Below, in pieces: positions 20,794 through 31,712 of a stretch of 31,756 bases of DNA. A model generated the notes under the pieces. That model did no database searches and was not told the DNA's origin. It saw only the letters and a list, made by a program, of their open reading frames with translations. The DNA is taken from assembly GCA_025201705.1 (NCBI GenBank), contig MU616921.1, forward strand, positions 1 through 31,756, read 5' to 3'. This DNA comes from Dissophora ornata (lineage: Eukaryota > Mortierellomycota > Mortierellomycetes > Mortierellales > Mortierellaceae). A program made the position numbers and the translations under genes. The stretch's first letter is position 1; the number at the start of each line of letters is the position of its first letter.

Positions 20794-22785
20794 ATGATTG
20801 CCAACTTACTGGCCACGGCATTGGTCTTGTGCATCCTTGGCGTCCTCTTTCTACTCATAGCATATCTGGTATGCGCCGTGTTGTCTTTCGTCGTCATGTG
20901 CCTTATCCACACTCATACATCTGCTTCTTTCCCCCTGCCCACACTCACAAGCATTTGCCCTGGTGTAGACATCGCTTGCCATCCTGCTCTTTGTGCCATG
21001 GACTCAGGCATATCTGGTCTTTGCACACTGGTTGCGTCTCCAGAACCCTGCACGCCTGCTTACCCCAGAAGCCTACACGCTCAGACGTAGGTGACCATGC
21101 GGTTCAGGACCTCTACTGTGCGCTTTAATTGAACAGGTTTATGTTCTTTTGGTCCTAATGCGCTGTTACTTACTAATCCAAATAGCATTCAGCACGAGAA
21201 ATATCCGGATATCTACTTCTGATGGTCTTCATCTCGGAGCATGGCATATTTTGCCTACAAGCACTCCCAAGGCCACGCTAAAAAAGATCCACGCCAACGA
21301 GCCACTCGCGCCTCGCCCTCGAAGAAACAGCGGTTCTAATGGCGGAGAGGAGAGGGTTGTCAATGAAAGGACGGAGGCAATCTTTGAGGAAGCATTGAAG
21401 GCGGCAGAGAGGGTTGTTCTTTACTTTCACGGTCAAGTTGGTAAATGATCCACTCTGCGTTTCTGGAGTAGCCGATTGATACTGCATTTCTTTCGTCGAC
21501 TCACTCTGTTGTGCACGTTGCTGTATTCACATGTAAAACTAACCAATTCCTATCGCGTTTTGTCATAGGTGACCGAGGCAAGTCCAACAGGATCGGAACG
21601 TACAAGGGTATTCAAGAAGCCATGCCATCGGCCCATATCATCACCATCGATTGTCGAGGCTACGGAGATTCGGAGGGTTTCCCTTCCGAGATAGGCTTCA
21701 AGACGGACTCGTTTGCGGCGTGGCAATGGGTTACAGAAAGAGTTGCGAGCGAAAAGGTCATCATCTATGGACACTCTCTCGGCTCTGGAATCGCGACCAA
21801 CCTGTGCCTGCAATTGGAAGAGCAGCACATTACTCCAATGGCGATGGTCCTGGATGCGGCCTTCACCTCTATGCCAGACATGATGACAGCATACCGAAAG
21901 ATCCCTATTGTCCGACCTTTTGCGCGCTTCCCTTTTCTCTTGAACCATTTCAAGATGCGACTTATGGATCGATTTGAGACGGTGCGAGCTGTTGAGACCA
22001 TAAAATCGCCGCTTCTGCTGATTCACGGACAGGAGGATGCCGACGTCCTGATCTCAAACTCTCATACGCTTTTTCACACTGCTTTGACGGCTCGTCGATT
22101 GCAGTCGTGTACAAAGGAACTTGCGGTAACAGAAGCAGGAGAGGCGGCATCCGCTGAAGACGAATTGGCGAGGGCGGGGATGGATGTACCGTTCCAAACC
22201 AGCTACTCTACCAGTCGGGACGTCGGATCAAAGGATAGTCAGGTCCTTCAAAGGACAGTCAAAGGTGCAGAGTCCATGCTTGCTAAGGATTCACAGCTAT
22301 CGCCGGTCAGCAGTGATTCTGGTATCGAGAGTGAGGCGGCCAGTGGGCGCAGCAGTGCGTTCGCCACCACGCCACAACAAAGCTCAAGTGGCAGCGGAGG
22401 TTCTGCGCATTATCAGCTGCATCACGAGCATGAGCAGGAGCACGGACATGGTCGCGGACAAAACGGACAAGGGAATGGACAGTGCCACACAGTGCAGCTT
22501 GACTTTCCACGGGAGGGGTCGCTCGAATACAACCAAGAATACCAGATTGGATTCCTGACGGTGGAATATGCAGTTCACAACACTTGCATGGATTTTGCGA
22601 TTTCAAAGGAGGTGATGGGTTCGTTCCTGAGGACGGTAGAGAACAGCCGACGCGTGCAGGCGTGGGGGGATATACCAGAAACAGCGGAAAGCAAGAGGGC
22701 GCAGGAGATAGATTTAGCAAAGGTGCTTTGCAATGACAAGCTTGGGTATGTCGATCAGAGCGAAGTTCCTGAGGTTGTCGAGTGA
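20794..22785 (+). CDS. alpha/beta hydrolase, ABHD12-like (monoacylglycerol/lysophospholipid lipase)
   Basis: Four exons: 20794-20868, 20969-21086, 21186-21440, 21569-22785; 554 aa, phases agree. Exons 1-2 encode two hydrophobic helices (LLATALVLCILGVLFLLIAY; TSLAILLFVPWTQAYLVF), so the protein is membrane anchored. The hydrolase core follows: oxyanion strand VVLYFHGQVG, then IDCRGYGDSEGFPSE, then the nucleophile elbow GHSLGSG (Ser near 219), as in ABHD12. The acid lies in LLLIHGQEDADVL. The likely catalytic His is in YAVHNTCMDF, near the C-terminus. About 110 residues of Ser/Gly/Gln/His-rich low complexity (HHEHEQEHGHGRGQNGQGNG) separate acid and His. ABHD12-type enzymes cleave monoacylglycerols and lysophosphatidylserine, so a role in acyl-lipid turnover beside the acyl-CoA synthetase is plausible. 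AATAAA at 22797. Confidence 0.88.
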
Positions 22786-23341
22786 ACAAAGTAGAAAATA
22801 AAGAGCCTAGGCTCGCAAGGGGAAGAGTGCAGTCGTTTGCTAAAATTTAAAGACACGCTGCTGCGTTCTGGGTGCACAGGTTTGCACCGTTGTTTCTATC
22901 CCTCCATCGCTTACATTCGCACAAACGCACTCGCCTCTTCATTCACCTCATCCAACAGCACCTTCCTCGCATTTACGCCCGCATAGTCGCATTGCAGCAG
23001 CAGTCTACCCAGAGCAGCGCATCAGCCATCCTAGCTGTTGAAAGACGTATACCGCCCTTGCTGGAACCGCAGGACCACAGGAGCAGATCTACTCAGTTCG
23101 CCAGGGCGCGATCACACTGCAAACGCATACTTCCTTGCAAGGGTAGGACACACACACACACACACGCACAAGAACAGAAAGGCGAGAAGGGGCCAGGAGA
23201 CCCGCGGCGACTCGAGCGTATTGGCATGAACATCTGATCGTTGGCCTGCTCCATCTTTTTAGCCCACGCGCGCATTCATCACCGCACGTCAGGGAGGCTA
23301 GCTGATCGCTCTCTGCCTTGGATCGAACTGATCTGAGGGTC
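22786..23341. other. intergenic region with poly(A) signal, CT-rich leader and CA repeat
   Basis: 556 bp. It holds AATAAA at 22797-22802, 12 nt past the ABHD12-like stop, a CT-rich stretch from about 22880, and a (CA)n tract at 23148-23165. The remainder is probably leader and promoter of the zinc-finger gene. Confidence 0.5.
23148..23165. repeat. CA dinucleotide repeat
   Basis: Nine tandem AC units in the leader region of the GATA zinc-finger gene. Confidence 0.85.
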
Positions 23342-26300
23342 ATGACCACCAACCACCCCACACTGCAGAGAACCACGCCTGGAATGTCGCAGAGAAAGCG
23401 ACTCGCTGCGGAGGCTGCTAGGAAGGCCAAGCTCGTCTATCCAACAACACTGCAACAGCCCGACGCGCAGGATCGGGTTCCGACCATGAGCATCGCGGAC
23501 AGGTATGCATCCGTCCACTTGAACCACCCGCTGCAACACCGATCCACCATGCTGGATCAAACCACCAAGACTCTTTGTATCTCTTGACCTGACCGTTTTG
23601 CCTACTCCTTCACTCTACTCTCCCTCTTCACCGTGCCATGTTCAAACTGCCGCGCTTAGCGCGCTTCTGCAGGCGACCCTCGTCCAGTCACGTCATGCAT
23701 GGACCCACACAGCCTTCTCACGGTTCATCCCCGAGCCACCAGCCCGAGGGCCGGGCGGAAAGAAGTACGCCTCGGATCTGACACCCGTTGGACTCTGCAC
23801 CGTCTGCATTGGTCCCCACATATTCCTCGACACAAAGTTTTACACAGTCTTCAACCCAACGCCGCCACCGCCTCTCTCCACCTCAAGCACAGCCTCCAAC
23901 ACTGCTGCCACGACACCGACAGAGGAATCGCCTCACTCGCCCTCTCCAACATCTCCTGTTGTCTTGGGAGGGTCCCCAGCCCCAGAAAGAGTCATCGAGC
24001 TGATTATGGCGAGGACAGCCAACATGGCGGCAGAAGCGGCTGCAGCAGGAACAGTGCCAGAGACATTGGCCCCCTCATTCATGGACATAGATATCCCCGC
24101 CACCACTGCGAAGGCAGCTGAGACATCATGCGTCGATTCCAAAGGCGACTGTCCCTCAGAGCCCAATGAATCAAAGCAAGCATCGGCATTAACGGCCGCA
24201 GCACCAAAGGAGGATGACACAAACACCACAGCGCCACCAAAATCGGAACCAGCAGAAAAGTCCATCACACCAACTTCTTCAGGAACCAAAGTCCGGCTGC
24301 CTCCACGGCAACAGCGACCCAAGCATCAGGTTGCATTCGAATTCAAAGAGAACCCGGGAGTGCGCTGGCTATTCCCACACGAGTCCTCATTGGAGCTCTT
24401 GCCAACCGAAAGCGACGAACCAGCAAGGATATCTGCATCGTTTTATTTGCCCACGTTGGAGGAGCCTCGCCCTGGGTTCGCAGGAACAGTCACAAACCCG
24501 ACGCTGGGATTGGTGCCCGGTCCAGGTCAAGCAACAACGATCGTGATTCTGGAGGCAACTGCTGAACTCTGGACAGGGATGCAACAGTCTATTAACGACT
24601 CTGCAGCAACGTATCGGTTCATGATGGACAAGATGAAACACATACCACCGCGAGCCTACGTTCAATACAACCTTCCCATCACCTTCCCAGATGAGCAGCT
24701 TCTAGTTTTGGGACTCAGGAAACTCCCGGATCACAAAGTGGTCCCAATAGCTAGTCTGGAGCCTTCAAAACGGACTCTTGATAACCAGGTAGGATTTTCG
24801 CCATTTCAACTGGCATTAGGTAATGGTACGCGTTAGATACAATCGCTTAGTATGCTGATTATTGCTTTCGTCTTATTTCTGCTCTTTTAGACTGAGAGTC
24901 AACCAGGTATCAAAGCCAAGCGATCGAAAGCTGGGCAAGACGAAAATATGTCTGTGAGTTCGAAGGTGGGCGGGATATCAAGGAAGAGCACCACTCTGGG
25001 AAATTCTTCATCCGCCTTGGCATATCAGAAGCAATGTGTCTATTGCGGCTGCGCCTCGACTCCCATGTGGAGACGTGGCCCTGATGGGTCACACACACTG
25101 TGCAACGCATGTGGAGTCAAATGGAGGCATGGAAGGATCTATGTCAACAATAACAGTAAAGCAACAACGCCATCGCTCACTGGTAACCCTTCAGTGCCGT
25201 ATACCCTGTCTGTATCTGTTCCAGATGCACTGACTACTACTGCGGAGGCCGCTGTTCGTATGAATCAAGAGCTGTACAGGACAGAAGACCAAGAAGGTGG
25301 ACGCTCCAGATATGGCCTGAGATCGTTTACAGGTCATGTGAGACAGGACAACATAGCATTGGCTGAGGGAGATGCTGGCGGGCTAAAAGGGGGTGACGGA
25401 GATAAACTTGCCTCGGGAAAGAAGCGTGGTGCTGGTAAAGGTGAGGAAGAGGGTACACCTCGTTTTTTAGGGGTTCCCCTACCTCTTCAATCTATGTACT
25501 TTTGCAACTTTCACTAAACCAACGTTTGACACTCTTGCTTCTACTAGCATCGACTTCGGCGATTTCTGGACCAAAGATGGTTCCTATTCACCAGATTGGA
25601 GAGACCATGAAGCAATCAGGCAGGACAGCTAACAGCTCAAGAAAGGAAAAGGAGAAGGTGAAGGACAAAGACAAGGAAAAGACCGATGAGTCGAATAATG
25701 CAGCTGCCAGTACACTCCAGCAGACAGTAAAGGCGGGTGTATCACCCTCTCCGCAGGATGCTCTTCTCAAGGACGGATCGGATCGATTGTCAGCCAACGC
25801 TAGTCCCACATCTTCCTCCCCTGTTTCCGCATCCTCCGCAACAAGTACTAAACTAACAGCATCCTCAGCATCATCAGGGGGTTCCACCCCAAAGATTGCG
25901 ACTTCAAAGACAGGCGCGACGAAGGCTGCTGGTGCCAAGACTACCGCCGCAGCATCCAAAGCGTCAAAGCAAAAGACATCTGCCAGCAGCGGTGCAACCA
26001 CACCTCCAACGACAAAACCTTCACCCCCGACTTCAGCTGCAGCAAAGTTGTCGCTTCTCAAGTCCCTTGCAAGTGCTCCCAGATACCAGGTCAGCCATCC
26101 TGCAGCAGTGGCGACCATGAACCTAGCAGACGATGGACTCGCGTTGTACGCGACCAAGAATCTGTACACAAACAACACGGCAACATTTCCATTGCACTTC
26201 CCGACCATTTCAATCGCATTTGGGCCAAATAATGCATATTATATGTATCCGAACTGTGCTGTGGTGCTGTTTGAGAATCATTTTCAGATCAAGCTGATTC

Positions 26301-26693
26301 AGGCTGGCGAGCGCACCGATATCGATGTTTGGAAGGAGGGGATCGATGGCACAGAGTTCCAGGTTGTGGATGTAGGCGATGGGGAGAGTATGATTGTTAT
26401 GAAGGCCACATTGCGGCAACACCTCACAAGGTTAGTCTGTCAGGCACGCAGGGCAATTTACGAGTCGGGTTAGGGGCTATGTAGTCCTAACGCGTTTTTC
26501 TTTTTCTATTTGTTCTCTTTCCAGATTCGATATGGAACTGTTAAACCCGGACAAGAACGAGACGTCGATTGTGTTCCGGTTCCGCGAGCGCCTGGATGGA
26601 GGAGGGCCACCGGTGAAACCTCTTCTTGAGCAATGGCTGACGACAGAGATCCCCGTTGCGGTTCCGCCCGTGGCCAAACCGGCGAGTTCATAG
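23342..26693 (+). CDS. large GATA-type zinc-finger protein
   Basis: Five exons: 23342-23502, 23660-24788, 24891-25440, 25548-26430, 26525-26693; 963 aa, all phases agree. A single GATA-type finger starts near residue 479 and has the CX2C-X17-CX2C pattern (CVYCGCASTPMWRRG, then LCNACGVKWRHGRI). Around it are a basic N-terminus (SQRKRLAAEAARKAKLVYP), an ordered block (LLQATLVQSRHAWTHTAFSR; LTPVGLCTVCIGPHIFLDTK), Pro/Thr/Ser/Ala low complexity, a second block (YRFMMDKMKHIPPRAYVQYN), a Lys/Glu-rich then Ala/Ser/Thr-rich linker, and an ordered C-terminus (AYYMYPNCAVVLFENHFQIK; RFDMELLNPDKNETSIVFRF). GATA fingers bind GATA-containing DNA. The ordered flanking domains are not recognised, so the target process (transcription or chromatin) is not assigned. 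The ATG at 23342 is the first in frame; another is at 23384. Confidence 0.85.
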
Positions 26694-26929
26694 ACGAGTA
26701 ATATCCTGTAATTAGACGTTTTGCGCTTTCCCAATGAATCACGTGCGCAGTGCATGCGATGTAAATCGACTCTTTCGCTCCGTTTGTTTTGATCGGGTCA
26801 ACGAATCTGCAGAGGACTGATGATGGAACAGATGCTGAATTAATTTCGAGTCTTTCATTTCATTCTGCTTTTGTTGTTTCTCGCGATCTATCCTCCCCTC
26901 CACTCTCCCCCCCGCATCTCATCATCATC

Positions 26930-28181
26930 ATGTCTGCTGTCAAGGCTGCTGCTGCCCACATCGACTGGACCAAGCTGTCCACCTCCCTTGGTCTCCAGAC
27001 CGAGACCGTTGCTGCCCTCAGCGCGTTCCGTAAGCGCAACGAGGAGGCTCGTCGTGTCCTCACGGATCTCAAGGAGCAGAAGACCGCTGTTGACTTTGCC
27101 CATTACCGCAAGGTCCTCAAGAACCAGGCCGTTGTTGATGAGCTCGAGAAGTCCTACAAGGCCTTCAAGGCTACCTCTTATGATGTCCAGGCTCAGATCA
27201 AGTCCATCGACGCTGTCGAGGCCAAGGCTGTAATGTTCATGATCTCTTTATGATGTCAAAACTCGCCATCCATTACACTAAAAGCATGCAGGAATCCTCC
27301 ACGCTCCTTCCCTTCATCAACATCGGTCGCCAACTCAATGGATCCAGGAACACTCAAAGTGTGTCTTGAAAAAAAAAACACTTCTCTCCCGAACCATACA
27401 CCCATCGTCCATCCGCCACCATCTCTGTCACTTTCAGGAACACAGCAACATCCAGGGGCGCGACGATCAATTTTTTTTTTTTTACCAACGGTTTTTATGC
27501 AACCATCCCCCCTTATTCTCGTACTATGCATATACTTATCCTTTTTTTTATCTTCGATTTCCCAATTTCTTAGCTTGAGCGCGCAAAGTTCACTGCCACC
27601 AAGGTGGAGTCCGAGCTCGCTGATCTCCAGGCTACCTTGAAGAACATTGAGACTTCTCGCCCTATTGAGGATCTCACTGTACGTATCCCTATTATTTTCA
27701 AAGACAGGGTGTTTTTGCAGAGGGAGGGAAAAACGGAGACCAAGTTACAGCGACTCAGGAACACGAGGAGACACTCCATCAGCGCACAATTGGAAACACA
27801 GACAGATGGACACATTGGATTGTACCGCGCCGGCGCTAGACGTTGCACACCGATGTTATTGAACTGGAACTATGACATGGACGTGGAAATGTTACCGCAT
27901 ATGAGGAGCCTATGAATACAACGCGCTCAATGATGCCTTCCGCCGGCTCCTTATAAATATTGAAGCAAGACTGGACGACATTGAGGTTTTTTTTTTTACA
28001 AAGACGAAGATGGCTAACACGGATTTCTGTTTTCTTTCCTACTATCGCCCATCTTTTTTAGGTTGACGATGTCCTCAAGTCCCGCCCCGAGATTGCTGAG
28101 AAGGTCGATGCTTTGTTGGCCAAGGGCAAGTGGGACACGAAGGGCTACAACGACAAGTTTGGATATGTCACCCTCTTCTAA
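26930..28181 (+). CDS. ATP7: mitochondrial F1Fo ATP synthase subunit d
   Basis: Three exons: 26930-27229, 27574-27678, 28062-28181; all phase 0, 174 aa, the same length as yeast Atp7. It shows the family's pattern of an N-terminal amphipathic start (MSAVKAAAAHIDWTKLSTSL), alpha-helical stalk segments (EEARRVLTDLKEQKTAVDF; VVDELEKSYKAFKATSYDVQ) and the C-terminal block ending in DALLAKGKWDTKGYNDKFGY. The subunit belongs to the peripheral stalk, which holds the F1 catalytic head against rotation at the inner mitochondrial membrane. Codon use is strongly biased to C-ending codons (CTC, AAG, GTC), as expected for a highly expressed gene, and differs from neighbours. The leader is CT-rich and ends in an ATC repeat running into the ATG. 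AATAAA signals start at 28349. Introns 1 and 2 are long (344 and 383 nt) for this window. Confidence 0.95.
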
Positions 28182-28705
28182 GTTTTGTCTGCCTGTGCTC
28201 CGACCCGATATCCGCCCTCTTCGATCATGAACCAAAACATACACATTTCTCTAGAAAATATCCACTCGTAGAAAATCGGACGTTTTTTTTTTTTTTTTTC
28301 AAAAAAAAACCAACAACACCATGCTACCTACACTCGTGAATGAGTGAAAATAAAATAAATAGAAACACTTTCTCCTTTATGCTTTTTTTCTTTTTTTATC
28401 CATGCAAGCCAGCATGTTATTCAGAGTCTCGAGCTGGTGTGAGCTGAACATTGATTTTTTTAGAGGGAGGGGGGAAGCAATGTCTACTGTCAAAACAAAA
28501 CGAGCTGGTTTTGGGCGGTATTTTGGGCTGGCATGGCTGTTTTTTAGAGCTGGAAAGGAGCAGATTTCAGCGTCAGCTCGCCAGTGTACACCAGATCCAA
28601 AAATCAATGTTCAGCTCACCAGCTCGAGACTCTGGTTTTTATTCGTGCTATATACAAAAGTGGCGCTCTATTTCAAGCGATGGCTTTCAAAGAGAATGAA
28701 TGTTA
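28182..28705. other. convergent 3' region of ATP7 and HMCES-like genes
   Basis: 524 bp between two stop codons. It holds T- and A-runs (28285-28310), overlapping AATAAA signals for ATP7 at 28349-28358, a minus-strand AATAAA for the HMCES-like gene (TTTATT at 28638-28643 on the plus strand) and the inverted repeat described separately. Confidence 0.6.
28422..28634. repeat. imperfect inverted repeat with 139-bp loop (possible MITE/foldback remnant)
   Basis: The left arm 28422-28459 (starting CAGAGTCTCGAGCTGGTG) and right arm 28599-28634 (starting AAAAATCAATGTTCAGCT) are reverse complements over about 36 bp, broken only by a 2-nt indel. The loop also contains several AGCTGG/CCAGCT-like words. 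Clear target-site duplications were not identified, so its origin (miniature inverted-repeat element or local inverted duplication) is open. Confidence 0.8.
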
Positions 28706-30877
28706 TCATGGAGGATTGGTATGTTGGAAAAAACTCGTGATCTTGCTATCCTGGCTCGGCTTGCCCTTCTTGGAAGTGCTCGCAGGTTGAGTATTCGTGG
28801 TAATGCTTGGTTTGCGTTTCTTTGGCGTTGTCGGGGCGGAGGTTGAGGCTTTTTGTGATCGCGGAGATTTCAAGGCTTTTGGCGCTGAAGTGGTGGAAGA
28901 TGTCGAGGATTGTTGCGAAAAAAGTGGTTCCGACGAACCCTCGGCCTCGTCCAACGATGCCGCGATGGCCCTTTCCAGTTCCTCCTGCTCTTTTCTAGCC
29001 AGCTCACCTGTCCCTACGCTTTCACGCGTAGAAGCGGCATGATCATACGTACTGCTAACATCGTCATGACCATCCGCAATTGCTTCCAATAATGACAGCT
29101 CCAGTACTTTCTTCATTTCCTCGGCCTCATCCTGCAGCTCTTTCCGCCTCTTTTCCAAAAGATCCACCGATCCTGGAGAAGTGACCCGTGTCCTGACGTT
29201 ATCCAATGCTGCCTTTGGGCTAACGTCAGGCTCTTGGGCGTCGTTGTGTGCAGATGTTGTAGTGCGATCATTTCTACCCTGGTCCTGCCGTGATAACTCC
29301 AAGGCGAGTTTTAGATCCTCATCTTCCTCCTTCTCTTGATCAGAGGTCGCTGAAATATTTCCCACTCCCTGTTCAGCAAATCCAGCATCCCGCTGGGAGT
29401 CATCTGCCGATACAGACACCTGCTCCTGCATCCGTTCATCGTCTGATGCCTCTGGCTTGAAGTCGACTTCTGCCTCGTGCCTCGCATCACTCTGAAGTTC
29501 ATAATCATCCTCTTCACTCCTATGGCTCTGTCCACCGCCACCATCTTCATCACTTATCTCCTTTTTGGAGGTAATGGTTGCAGGCGATGCGTCGCCAGAG
29601 GGTGCCTTCGACATAAAGAACCTGTTCAATGTCTTCTTGTTTGCAGTCGAGTTCCATGGTTTTGCAAAATCTGGAGAATCATTTTGGACTTTGTTGACCC
29701 TCTCATCCACCTGGTATGTCTCCAGAGCATACACACTCTTGACCACAGCATCTCCTCCATCTGTGGACTCTTCTTTGATTTCTGTAAATTCATCGCAGGG
29801 CTTCAGCATGGCCTCCAAAGTCGCGTTCCACTTCAAATTGGGATCTAGCCACATGCGGATCTTGTCGTGATCGTGGTTAGGGATAAGGACGGGCATACGG
29901 TCATGAAGCCAATCGAGCTGTGGCGAAGCGTCGGTGGTTATGGTTGCATATGTATAGAGCGGTTCCTCTGACCCTTGGATCTGCGCCACGTCATAGATTG
30001 CTGCCATGAGCATCAGGTTGCCGTCCCTGCGCTTTGTATAAAACGGGACTCTTTCCTTCCCACGTCGACGCCACTCGTAAAACCTAGTTTGTGAATATGA
30101 TCGATAGCAACATGGTGAGACTAGGGGTTTCATGACTGCAGAGGGTTCACAGTCAGAGTGAGATAACATCTTGGAGGGTGCTCACTTGCCCTTCCGCAAG
30201 CAGAATGCATCGCTTATGGTTCTTTGAGTGGCTAAACATTGCTTTTCCTGTGGGCCCCATAAACAGGGAGTCGTCTCGAGCGTTGATTGACTTCAACACC
30301 GAGCTGTAATCCGGCATGGACTTTGAATGTCTCGGAATTAATCCCCATCTCTGGTTGAATCGGTCGAATGAAAGCAAAGCTTGTTAATACTCAACAAGGC
30401 ACGGCTGTACAAACGACAAAAACACAAATCATGGTTACAATACCATCAAATGAACAACATAGGAGTTCGTTTTCGGGTCGGCACGAACGATAGGTTGGTA
30501 TCGGGTAGGTGCAACGTTGTACCTATTATAGGATCGTAGGCATACAGCTGGTTAGAAACGCCAGTCCGCCACCAAGTAACCTTTATGATTTTTTTGGGGG
30601 TAACGCCTAAGGTTTAGTTAGCACATACGATGTGCGGTATTTGTCCTCTCCTATCCACGACTCTGCTGGCTTGCTCGGAAGAGTCTTTTCGAGCTGTTCC
30701 CGGATTTGAGCTGGCGCCTTGAACAAACACAAACACAAAAGCCGAAAAAGAGAGACAAGGTTAGTTTGCTTTTGGGTACAGTATTAAACTACTGTGAGGA
30801 TACCTACATGTATACATGGACGACTCTGTGAGAGCAGCAGGGAAGCTTACCAGCCCTTGTGCTGTTCTCCCGCACAT
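28706..30877 (-). CDS. HMCES: HMCES/YedK-type SRAP-domain protein (abasic-site DNA-protein crosslink sensor) with UIM- and PIP-like motifs
   Basis: Five exons: 30877-30851, 30717-30629, 30522-30444, 30350-30190, 30083-28706; 577 aa, phases agree. The catalytic set of the SRAP fold is complete: Cys2 in MCGRTA, Asn41 in SYNVAPTR, Glu122 in GFYEW, His179 in LDWLHDRMPVLI; MRWGLIP is also present. SRAP proteins use Cys2 to form a covalent thiazolidine bond with abasic sites in single-stranded DNA, protecting forks. After the domain comes an acidic, low-complexity tail with three UIM-like helices (LKLALELSRQ near residue 376; KKVLELSLLEA near 446; LERAIAASLDEA near 490), a PIP-like TLNRFF near 270 and a terminal SKITSFF. 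A Lys-rich stretch (TTPKKRKPS) may be a nuclear signal. Intron 4 has a GCAAGT donor: the only junction that gives GFYEW in frame is GC-AG. Convergent with ATP7. Confidence 0.94.
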
Positions 30878-31340
30878 GGCGACTGAGGAATAGGGCTCGC
30901 GATAGTGTATGGGCTGATGGGTGGAGTGCAGTAACGAACAGAAAGGAGGATAAGAAAGGCGTGTGATGCAAGCAACGGTGGCGGAGATGGCCAAATGGAT
31001 CGTTGGATCGTTGGCCGAATGTCGTCACATGACTGGCTCAGCCTGCCTGCCTCCAAAACCAAACTACAAAACAAACAAAACAAATAAAACAAATGTTTTT
31101 GTGGGAGAAGGATGATCCAGCCAGGTGCAAAATGACGCTTCTGTGCTCATTCTGGGCGAGGAGCAGTCATTATTCATTCAGCGGGAAAACTACATGTCGA
31201 GGTCGGTGTCGGCTGGGTATTGTTTTCCCTGTGTGTGGATAGACTGACTACAGTACAATAGGCTGTTCCTTAGTAATGAACCGCGATGACAAGTTACGTG
31301 TGCACCATTTGGGCGGTGCATGTTTTGATCGGGAGTGAGA

Positions 31341-31380
31341 GAGAGTGCGAGAGAGTGCGAGAGAGTGCGAGAGAGTGTGA
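31341..31380 (+). repeat. 10-bp tandem repeat GAGAGTGCGA
   Basis: Three exact copies of GAGAGTGCGA followed by one variant with TGTGA, continuing a GA-rich run, about 330 bp before the edge gene. Confidence 0.9.
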
Positions 31381-31668
31381 GAAGAGAAACATCTACTCCC
31401 AGGGAAAAACTATTACCCAGTGTGTTTCGCGTGCTATTCTGCCGTGGATGCCATCCCCAACCCCTCCCTCCTTCCCTCGCCCCTGCTCCCCTCTTCTACT
31501 CTGTGTCTTTGCTCCGAGTGCGAATGCGTATATGCGTAGGACATCTAGGCCTTCGCTCTGCCGTTCATGTGCGACATCTATCTTAGACTATTGCAATCTG
31601 TCGCCCTCAGATGCGACATTCATCAGCGAGCCCGCCCGGAAAGCTGTCTGCGTTCCCATTCGCTCGGA

Positions 31669-31677
31669 TATATAAAG
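31669..31677 (+). promoter_or_regulatory. TATA box
   Basis: TATATAAAG is followed by a T/C-rich stretch and then an ATG 44 bp downstream. The spacing fits a core promoter for the gene that runs off the window. Confidence 0.55.
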
Positions 31678-31712
31678 TTTTTTCCTTCCCTCTTCTTTTT
31701 AAGATTCTTTTG

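Larger units (their letters stand above)
30878..31712. other. divergent promoter region between HMCES-like gene and a gene at the window edge
   Basis: 835 bp with no supported gene. It holds A-rich and CAAA-rich stretches around 31060-31095, a GA-rich 10-bp tandem repeat (31341-31380), a CT-rich zone near 31450-31500 and a TATA box at 31669. Short frames here have no family likeness. Confidence 0.5.

Noticed and set aside
25588..26208. 206-codon minus-strand frame
   Set aside because: Shadow of the Ala/Ser/Thr-rich linker of the GATA-finger gene; Val/Ala-rich composition mirrors the sense codons.
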